This document shows positions 9,847 to 15,643 of a stretch of DNA of 15,643 nucleotides, piece after piece. The notes under the pieces are model-generated. The model saw only the letters and a program-made list of their open reading frames with translations. It had not been told where the DNA came from and ran no database searches. How positions within the stretch are numbered: position 1 is the first letter of the stretch; each line of letters starts with the position of its first letter. The stretch lies in the NCBI GenBank assembly GCA_034696485.1, contig JAQIWT010000736.1:1-15643 (forward strand), in the 5' to 3' direction. The stretch is from Isohypsibius dastychi. Taxonomy: Eukaryota; Tardigrada; Eutardigrada; Parachela; Isohypsibiidae. The position numbers and the translations under genes are program-made.

Positions 9847-9880
9847 GAACCAACTGTTGTTAATTAACAACAGTTGGTTC
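9847..9880. repeat. 34-bp perfect palindrome centred on TTAATTAA
   Basis: GAACCAACTGTTGTTAA is followed directly by its exact reverse complement, with no loop. The centre reads GTTAATTAAC. Such a perfect spacer-free palindrome is unlikely by chance at this length. It could be a head-to-head joint of two transposon ends, a recombination scar or a protein-binding site. It is too symmetric to be a normal RNA hairpin because it has no loop bases. Confidence 0.9.
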
Positions 9881-10330
9881 TTATAGGAACGACCGGATTA
9901 AAATCACATTGGTGAATCTGTGTGATTGACACCAAATCTCATGACTGAGATATTCGTGAGCAGCACAGTGAATAGAAATGAAGCCTTCCTCGTGTTTGAG
10001 TCGACAAAGGTTCTTTCTCGTATTGAACTCTGCTGTAGAAAGCAACCAAAAATTCTCACGACGTACTGTAGTGAAATGTGCTACCGCCCGACTTTCGGTG
10101 GTGACACAACCTTGAGGGATGACGAGGTTTGGCAATACTTGTTGCGTCAAAAACACGTCATTGATTGAGACCTTGTCGAGGTCTTAACCGAAGCCGGTTT
10201 TGTTGACCTTTTCTTCAGATACGTGTTTCACGGGCGTTGTTGATGCGGTTTAACATCGTGGAGGGCAGGTTTTACTAGATGGAAATACGGTACAGTACAT
10301 GAACGAAATCTGTAAGTAGCCCATTTAGTT

Positions 10331-10343
10331 CCGCTAGGTGGCC
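10331..10343 (+). promoter_or_regulatory. Possible CTCF-like binding sequence
   Basis: CCGCTAGGTGGCC resembles the core of the CTCF consensus (CC-x-C-x-AGGTGGC). It lies in a gene-poor interval between the two small secreted-protein genes, a plausible place for an insulator. One match of this length is weak evidence, and whether this organism has CTCF is unknown. Confidence 0.15.
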
Positions 10344-10526
10344 GTCGTCGGATCTACTGTATAGTTGGAGATTCAAATCCATGATCACCATCAGCTACAC
10401 CCCCTTTCGTTCTACAATGGCAAGCAGGGAGAAACTGACAAAGAAAATTATTTTCTCTTGAGACACCAACGTTTAGATCAAAATAACCGTCCCCAGGACG
10501 TTTGAAGACTACCACAATGTAGCGGT

Positions 10527-10542
10527 GGGGGGGGGGGGGGGG
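10527..10542. repeat. Poly-G homopolymer tract (16 G)
   Basis: An uninterrupted run of 16 guanines. Together with the 15-C run at 35-49 it shows that this genome tolerates long G/C homopolymers. The length is likely to be unstable and error-prone in sequencing. Confidence 0.9.
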
Positions 10543-11091
10543 CAAGGTGTGCTATCTGAGGAGAATCCAGTCAATATTAATCGGTGCCATCTGTGCCCCC
10601 GCCCCCACATGAAGGTATCGCGCTGTGGTATGAACGTTTTGATGCCCACGTTTCAAGACTGGACACTTTGAACGGTGTTTGCGATACACCGCAAAAAGTG
10701 GCCAGTATCGAATTGATTTTGCTCTTCATAATCGAAAAATCTGCGAAGGGGGTCGGAATTGTTCAGGTCACTCTGAAAAACTGGTCATGTCATTGCGCAA
10801 GCCATTCAAGTTGCTTCTATTGATGCGACAACCTAAAGGAATTGCGTCAAATCCATGACAGACAAAATCACGTATCCTCTGCAGAAAGTATTGAAGTTTT
10901 GTTGAACGAATTAAATGTCGATGGATTTATCGATTTTCCACGAGCTTTCGAATTGAGATATCGAAGCAGATGTGGCAAATTCTAGATAACGCTTCTAAAT
11001 AACGGTAAATAAAGAATATAATCACAAGTTTTACACCGAAATTAGGAATAGCAGGCTCAAATGCTGGAAATCGACGGAGAAACATGCTTTT

Positions 11092-11634
11092 TCACGGTAG
11101 ACAACTTCCAGAAACTTCATCCGGAGGGAAGCAATCAGGAATTGTGCAGAAGGTCACGCCTTCAATACCCCCGCTGCAACATATCTGTTCTCCGGTGCAA
11201 TCAGCATCGTCCACGCACTGTCTGCTGCTAGGATCCGTTTGTCTATGCCGCATATCATCCAGCGGCGGAGCAACGGGTCTTGGAATGCAAGCCCCGGGTT
11301 TGTTCGTCAAAACACACGCGACGCCCCCATCTTGAATGACACACCGTGTTCCGAGCTCACATAGGGCTAAGCTCTGAAATGGTTTCATCTAAGTATATAT
11401 TACGGGGGTTAATCGCTGAGGATTGAGAACCCAGTTATATGCCAAAAGTCACTTACGCAGCCAGATGGCTGAACCGTTGTGGAAACGTTGGCGGAATAGA
11501 TTCCCTGGTACCCATTCTGAGTCAAAATCACTACAAACGGGATAAAACGTGAAACGTGAATCAAAGATGTTTCCAAAGCAGACCAGTCTTTTACCCGGGA
11601 TTACTGAGCAGATAAAACCGAATATTGTGAGCAT
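11092..11634 (-). CDS. Small secreted protein with FOLN-like segment and WAP-like domain
   Basis: Three exons: 11634-11595, 11530-11457 and 11388-11092. They give 136 residues plus TGA; an alternative acceptor 15 bases further on gives 131. The first junction is phase 1 (CCGG|GTAAAA to TTTGTAG|TG) and the second is phase 0. Splicing creates the signal peptide MLTIFGFICSVIPVILT, which runs across the junction and supports the model. In the 136-residue numbering, residues 44-64 (ALCELGTRCVIQDGGVACV) resemble a follistatin N-terminal/EGF-like segment. Residues 68-127 look like a WAP four-disulfide core: KPGAC, then C96-x5-C102-x5-CC108/109, C119 and C124 before FPP. WAP proteins are extracellular protease inhibitors or antimicrobials (for example elafin, SLPI, crustins). 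The second WAP cysteine appears absent and an extra one sits at C134, so the disulfide pattern may differ. The inhibitor role is inferred only. Confidence 0.7.
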
Positions 11635-12455
11635 GACTCTGTGGATACAGTTACGGAATGGCGACTAGTGTAAGAAGATGTTGTTCAACTGTTTTGTACT
11701 TTGACGATCAGCTGAGTTTTACGATCAAAGCCGGACGGGGTCAATGCACATTGATGTCAACGAAACTAGTTCTGCTGATGGACAGTTGTCTAAGTAAATG
11801 TCCAGATTATCACGACGTTTGTGCAAAAACAAAAACATCATTTGATAATAGGCTGTTTTCTAAGCCCTGCGGAGACTGAGCGAAAGCACAGATAGGTTTA
11901 GATGGTTGCATTAAACCTTAACTCACTTATCACGCAAGCTGTTTCTAGTTTTGCGAAGTTTGTGGCGGCCCAAATTATCGAGTTTCTGAGTTACCCTTAC
12001 CAAATGAATTCGGTTCGTATTTAATTTTTGAACTGCGTTAAACTAGCCTGTTCACCGTGGTTAACCAGGAGGGAACCACGTTTAACTAGGGAACTATGGT
12101 CAACTGGGGATTTTTGGTAGACTAGAGAACAACAGGGAACTGGTCAACTTTGATGAACTGATGGACCACAGTGAACAGGTGAACTGAATAACCATTCTGA
12201 ACTTGTTACCCACTTTGAATTGTTCAACGGAGGCGAATCGATGAACTTAACTTTAAGTGTAGTAAACGAAAGATCTGTGATAGCTCATCACGAGTTCTGG
12301 AGGAACACTGGTTCAGTTTGAAAATTCCCGAGAACTATAAGGAGTCTAGATCGCATTTTTGGAGAATAGTTTTGTACATCTTGTTGTGAAAGTATTTAGG
12401 TGTGGGTGTTTCTATTCTCGATGAGCTAAAGTTCCGCGGTGTTGGAATACGGGCG
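11635..12455. other. Gene-poor interval upstream of the WAP-like gene
   Basis: It should hold the WAP gene promoter near 11640-11750. A plus-strand frame at 11658-11879 gives 73 residues with five cysteines near the end, but no signal peptide or recognisable domain, and is probably chance. From about 12040 to 12200 the sequence is rich in recurring GGGAAC, GTCAACT and TGAACT words and contains an inverted repeat. No gene is supported. Confidence 0.5.
12047..12179. repeat. Imperfect inverted repeat in a GGGAAC/TCAACT-rich stretch
   Basis: CCTGTTCACCGTGGT (12047-12061) matches the reverse complement of 12165-12179 at 14 of 15 positions, with a spacer of about 100 bases. The spacer repeats short words (GGGAAC, GTCAACT), as in a degenerate minisatellite or the remains of a small inverted-repeat element. 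Confidence 0.5.
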
Positions 12456-12457
12456 TA

Positions 12458-12508
12458 CAGTGGACTAGGTACGAGGGCCGGTGCCTATTGTGCCTCGCCG
12501 GTTTCAAA
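12458..12508 (+). repeat. Left terminal inverted repeat of the pogo-like element
   Basis: It starts with CAGTGG directly after a TA. Its inner 39 bases, beginning TACGAGGGCC, match the reverse complement of the right repeat with one mismatch, and the outer dozen match more loosely. The close match of the inner part suggests an element that is old but not ancient. Confidence 0.88.
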
Positions 12509-13583
12509 GCGCCACACCAACTCTAAATCGTATTGTGTACTTCAGAACCCGCACGCAGATTTGCAACAACTGACCATAGTATGCAGACAACTGGCAGTTG
12601 GTGTGAATTCCCAATTTAATAATCTATGCATAATCTCAGAACTAATAACAGTATAGAATTGAAAAGTCAAAACATTCTCCAAGTAAATACGTTTTAGATT
12701 CGAGCGAACAAAATGAATATCATAACTCAAGGCAACAAAAAGAAACATTTCAATTCTTCTTATTTCGCATCGAACGGCGTACAACTGTTCTTTTTTCGAC
12801 ATCTTCCTCGATAGTGGTAGGAATTTCGGTGACCTTTGGCATGGCTGGTTTCTTGCTCCTTCTTTTGATCTACTCTGCGGGCCTTTTCTGAACCTTTGCC
12901 TTCTTTTTCTCCTCCGTCCGCTCTTTTAGAGCATTATGAAGGACTTCTTTTGATGTTACGGCACCGAATTCGAGGCTCAGGCGGCTGTCCTTTTCTTTCC
13001 GCTTTTTGACAGGAACGTGAGTTATGTGAAGATTGTGGAAAGTTTGGCGATCACAATGGTAGGAGATAGTCCAAACTTTCTCTGAATAGTTTCTGCCAGC
13101 AGTTCTTCAGTATCTGACTGTTCCAAGCCTGTTTTTAGCAAGGCGTCACGAACTCCAAGCAGTTGCTGATGCTCTTCGGAATAGTTTCAGGCAGCGTACT
13201 CTTAACAGGAACGGTTTCTCGAATTGTGGATGGGGTGAACGGATATATACCAGACTTAAAAATTCCTGATTGAAGGGTTTCTCTAGGCGACAAACTTGGA
13301 GCACATCCACAAGTTTTTTCGGCAACGCATTCCTGGTGGCCTTGAAAAATTAATTTTTATCACTTTGAATTATAATCACGGAGTTCAAAATCACCGGATC
13401 ACTAAGAGCGGCATTTCGCAATTCGTTAGCCCAGTACTTTTTTATGCCGCGAAAAACACTGACATCGAGCGGTTGAAGAAAATCGGTCATCCCGGATGGG
13501 AATATGGCACTTTTCTAGTTTTTTTCATTTGCGCGAGCGGCATTTAGAAGAGCTAGATTGTTCACGTGACTTTCATGTCCATC

Positions 13584-13788
13584 TGTGGCCGACTAAAGTG
13601 TCCGGTTGTCCGGTACGATTGCCAGCGGACACTATAACCGGAAACTTTGATCGGATTCCTTTTGTCGCCAAACACCTCTTTGTGGCGGGCCCTTTGCTCC
13701 GAACTCCTTCGTTGTTCATTCTTTTCATTTTCGACAAAGATTGAAATCTGAAATGAACTCTTGTTTTGCCGATGTTGAGTCACTGGGT
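13584..13788 (+). repeat. Left arm of the foldback element
   Basis: Contains GTGTCCGGTTGTCCGG, GATTGCCAGCGGACAC and TTTGTGGCGGGCCC in order; all have inverted counterparts in the right arm. Within the arm, GTGTCCG pairs with CGGACAC and TCCGGTT with AACCGGA, so each arm can itself fold. Confidence 0.8.
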
Positions 13789-14218
13789 CCATGGGGCATC
13801 CGTAGCAATTCCTCATCATAGAATGTTCAGTTCAATCAACGGGAATATGTGTAAGAGAAACATATGCTTCTCTCACTGTACGCCAGCGATTTGCAAGGAA
13901 CCAATAATTTCGATAAATTCTAATACATTATGTTAGTAAAATCAAAAACTCAACCCCATGAGGTCATTTGACGATTTTCCTTGATTCAACGTTAACATTA
14001 TAAGTTGGCGGTCGACCGAAGAAGTGAGAGAGCAATGATAAAATGGCCGTGTGGCTGTGTTGTGGTATGGCTGGCACTAAATAATGTAGCAGCAAAGCTT
14101 TGATTTTGCCGATGGCAGAAACAGCAAGGAAGCGCACAAGGGAGGCAAGCTCCATTCCAACTACAGATCAAACTATAATATTTGAAGATACGGAATCGTC
14201 GTTATGGGTGCTCAATCA

Positions 14219-14408
14219 ACCCAGCGACTGATCATCGGGAAAACAAAAGTCCAATTCAGATTTCAGTGTTTGTCAAAAAAGGTGAACAGTTTGGATCATA
14301 GGGCCCGCCACAAAGAGGTTTTTGGTGACAGAAGGTATCCGACCAATGTGTCCGGTTATACTGTCCGCCGGCAATCGTACCGGACAACCGAACACTTTTT
14401 CGGATACA
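14219..14408 (-). repeat. Right arm of the foldback element
   Basis: Inverted copy of the left arm, with GGGCCCGCCACAAAGAGG and GGCAATCGTACCGGACAACC shared. A few short indels separate the arms. On this strand an open frame of 78 residues (14204-14440) covers the arm, and the left arm has a similar frame on its opposite strand, giving the shared string RARHKEVFGD. This more likely reflects DNA similarity than a real protein. Confidence 0.8.
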
Positions 14409-14840
14409 TCCGTCGAGCAAGATCAAGTTCTGTAACATAAAAGGCATCAATTATGCGCAAAAGAAAAAGCTGAAAAACTCAACCTTCTCAGCATTCATCA
14501 CAGGAGGCATTCATCACGGCATTCATTTCACTCGAATTTACCACATTTACAAGCTCGTTCTCGATGCCTTCGTACCGCGATGCCAAATGGTCTTTTCCAC
14601 CATACAGAACCAAGATGCGAATCATGAGACCAGCTGCATTGCCGCAAAATAAAGTGATCAACCGCGAATGATCATCTCTATTGAAATGAGAAGCCACTTC
14701 ACGAACGCCGGCTGCTGCAGAAACCTGCTTATGATTTACGCCAAGTTTGAACTCGCTCTCATCCAGGTTTCATATGCAATGAGGGTCATCGAGATAACCT
14801 TCAATTCTTCGAGTAGGCGCAGATGATTTCATGTCGACGC

Positions 14841-14900
14841 CTGTAGCCGGCAGAAATGTTGATATGTTGAGTCAACACTCAACATTTCTGACGGCTGCAG
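14841..14900. repeat. Long hairpin inside the transposase pseudogene
   Basis: The 22-base arm at 14841-14862 (core GCAGAAATGTTGA) matches the reverse complement of 14879-14900 at 20 of 22 positions, around a 16-base loop that itself contains GTTGA and TCAAC. It lies exactly where the transposase frame breaks between the DNA-binding and nuclease parts. It may be a scar of another small insertion or a local inverted duplication. Confidence 0.7.
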
Positions 14901-15464
14901 ACGGTGGCTGCTATAACCAAGTCCACGAGCTGTCTTTGGGTTAACTCAACACGTAATTTGGTGCAATAAATGAGAATTCCAACAAGAAAACTCTCTTCTG
15001 CTCGCGTGAATTTAGTTGGTGGTCCTCGTTTGGGTCCAGATCCATTCAAAGATCTGCGACAAACAAGATGGACCTTGCAGGCCCTGTAGATGCTCATCCC
15101 ACATTTGACAGCGTCGACGGCAGAGTCCATCGAATTGATATTTCCAGCATTTGAAAACTGGGCTCCCTACGATGTCAACTCGGGTCCAAAAAGTTAATCG
15201 ATTTACTTCGTGATGTTGAGCTGCTCGTCCAATTTTCATATTCCGAGATGCAAAAGCATTAATCGCTTGCTCAAAAGGCGTTAAACTGACAGCAATAATC
15301 CCAGAATCGAGACCTAGCTCGAATTCTGACATTTATAATGATGAATGAAATAATCAACTTCACCCGATTTAATATGATTGTAGCATTCGCGTTTCGCTTT
15401 TCTCATTTACTTGAAATTTGATTTAACAGGATGCGCGGTTTGATTGTTCATTTTTGCGAGGCAA

Positions 15465-15516
15465 TTTGAAACCGGCGAGGCACAATAGGCACAGGCCCTC
15501 GTACAGATCTCCACTT
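15465..15516 (-). repeat. Right terminal inverted repeat of the pogo-like element
   Basis: This is the reverse complement of the left repeat: TTTGAAACCGGCGAGGCAC leads to CCACTT, followed by TA. It differs from the left copy by one mismatch in the inner 39 bases and by small changes, including one extra base, in the outer part. Confidence 0.88.
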
Positions 15517-15518
15517 TA

Positions 15519-15643
15519 TTCTCTGGAAAGCCATGACTGAAACCCAGTTGATTGATAGGCTGCAACTACAGAAGGGCGGGGCATTTATTCGAGACCACTT
15601 TCTTTGCGCGGGCCTGCTTTGTTTCTCGAATTTTTCCCCCCAA
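15519..15643. other. Flank beyond the transposon, nothing recognised
   Basis: The sequence to the right of the TA target site is 125 bases long and shows no coding frame, repeat or signal I can support. Confidence 0.5.

Larger units (their letters stand above)
9204..11091. other. Gene-poor interval with palindrome and poly-G tract
   Basis: Upstream of 9203 this should hold the promoter of the secreted cysteine gene, but no TATA box can be assigned safely. Frames of 60-90 codons occur on both strands, for example around 9881-10156 and 10584-10823. None has recognisable motifs, convincing splice sites or a signal peptide. The region contains a 34-bp palindrome (9847-9880), a 16-G run (10527-10542) and a CTCF-like sequence (10331-10343). 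Its origin could be old transposon debris. Confidence 0.5.
13584..14408. mobile_element. Nested foldback (long-inverted-repeat) non-autonomous element, 825 bp
   Basis: It is inserted in the transposase exactly between the Gly and His codons of LLDGHESH. The flanks read TCCATC (13578-13583) and TCCGTC (14409-14414), a probable 6-bp target duplication with one later change. Removing the element and one flank copy restores the reading frame of the catalytic motif. Its two arms, about 13584-13788 and 14219-14408, are inverted copies of each other with roughly three quarters or more identity by eye. Outer ends read TGTGGCCGA and TGTATCCGA. The unique centre of about 430 bp holds no recognisable transposase, so it depended on another element. 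The superfamily is not determined. Exact ends could shift by a few bases. Confidence 0.75.
12870..15332 (-). pseudogene. Decayed pogo/Jerky-like transposase (HTH + DDD nuclease), split by a nested element
   Basis: The recognisable protein runs from MSEFELG at 15332 to a basic tail (LKERTEEKKKAKVQKR) before a TAG at 12872-12870. Order of parts: a psq-like helix-turn-helix (EQAINAFASRNMKIGRAA); a frameshift near 15160; a second psq-like block (AVDAVKCGMSIYRACKVH); a CENP-B-like segment (FTRAEESFLV, ELTQRQLVDLV); a frame change at a hairpin near 14870; then NLDES (first catalytic Asp, near 14763), preceded in frame by a TGA where Trp is likely. ITLFCGNAAGLMIRILVLYGGK follows in two blocks, then LILLDG. 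The 825-bp nested element intervenes, and the frame resumes with HESH, an in-frame TAG, then FLQPLDVSVF with the third Asp. SGIYPFTPSTIR follows after another frame change. The enzyme would cut and paste DNA at TA sites. At least three frameshifts and two stops make it a pseudogene. Family placement is firm at superfamily level. Confidence 0.82.
12458..15516 (-). mobile_element. pogo/Tigger/Jerky-like DNA transposon, 3,059 bp, decayed
   Basis: The element is bounded by inverted repeats of about 51 bases, both flanked on the outside by TA (12456-12457 and 15517-15518). This is the TA target duplication expected of the Tc1/mariner-pogo group. Ends read CAGTGG on the left and, reading inward from the right, AAGTGG. 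Between them, on the minus strand, lies a broken transposase whose parts come in the right order: two pipsqueak-like helix-turn-helix segments, a basic linker, then a DDD nuclease region. The element contains a second, nested insertion at 13584-14408. Frameshifts and stops show that it cannot be autonomous. Orientation is given by the transposase. Confidence 0.85.

Noticed and set aside
9881-10156. 91-codon minus-strand frame
   Set aside because: Composition is neutral, the opposite strand is open as well over most of it, and no motif was found.
10310-10390. tRNA-like stretch with a B-box-like GATTCAAATCC
   Set aside because: The 11-base box fits, but the flanking stem pairs only four bases with an eight-base loop and no A box or acceptor stem can be built. 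A tRNA-derived SINE relic remains possible but unsupported.
10584-10985. Plus-strand frame with one internal TGA, giving about 134 codons with a protein-like second half (SIEVLLNELNVDGFIDF)
   Set aside because: There is no recognisable family, neighbouring frames look equally protein-like, and the stop is in the middle. It may be a relic but cannot be called.
11658-11879. 73-residue plus-strand frame with a cysteine-bearing C-terminus
   Set aside because: No signal peptide, no known cysteine spacing and no splice support. It lies in the promoter region of the WAP-like gene.
14204-14440. 78-residue frame over the right foldback arm, sharing RARHKEVFGD and SGY-x-VR with the left arm
   Set aside because: The shared residues follow from the DNA inverted repeat. 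The upstream part is out of frame between the two arms and no domain is recognisable.
1-15643. CRISPR arrays, bacterial operons, rRNA genes, viral genes
   Set aside because: No regularly spaced repeats, no conserved rRNA segments and no viral hallmark motifs were seen on either strand.

Overview
The window looks like nuclear DNA of a small-genome invertebrate animal. Several multi-exon genes can be assembled by eye with GT-AG introns and matching codon phase. Most introns are 55-140 bp and a few are 650-790 bp. One gene encodes a Maelstrom-type protein, a metazoan germline factor. Nothing points to bacteria: there are no operons, no Shine-Dalgarno sites and no long uninterrupted reading frames. 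The phylum cannot be fixed from the sequence alone; the short introns and the WAP, lipocalin and Maelstrom genes would suit an arthropod or a tardigrade.

Layout. (1) 239-1512, plus strand: the 3' part of a gene with cadherin-like repeats followed by a lipocalin domain. (2) 2233-4309, minus strand: a three-exon gene for a 254-residue charged protein whose core resembles EAF6, a small subunit of histone acetyltransferase complexes. (3) 4807-6828, plus strand: an eight-exon gene for a 442-residue Maelstrom-like protein, head to head with the EAF6-like gene across about 500 bp. (4) 7381-9203, minus strand: a four-exon gene for a 281-residue secreted protein with a VWC-like cysteine cluster. (5) 9204-11091: a gene-poor interval with a 34-bp perfect palindrome and a 16-G tract. 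(6) 11092-11634, minus strand: a three-exon gene for a small secreted protein with a FOLN-like segment and a WAP-like domain. (7) 11635-12457: gene-poor, with an inverted repeat. (8) 12458-15516: a pogo/Tigger/Jerky-like DNA transposon with about 51-bp terminal inverted repeats flanked by TA, carrying a decayed transposase. It is interrupted by an 825-bp foldback element that landed exactly in the catalytic LLDGH motif.

How the parts relate. The EAF6-like and Maelstrom-like genes may share a bidirectional promoter, and both proteins would act on chromatin or small-RNA silencing. The two small secreted-protein genes and the lipocalin gene are independent extracellular proteins. The right-hand 3 kb records two successive transposon insertions followed by decay. 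A piRNA-pathway gene and transposons lying in the same window is suggestive but may be coincidence.
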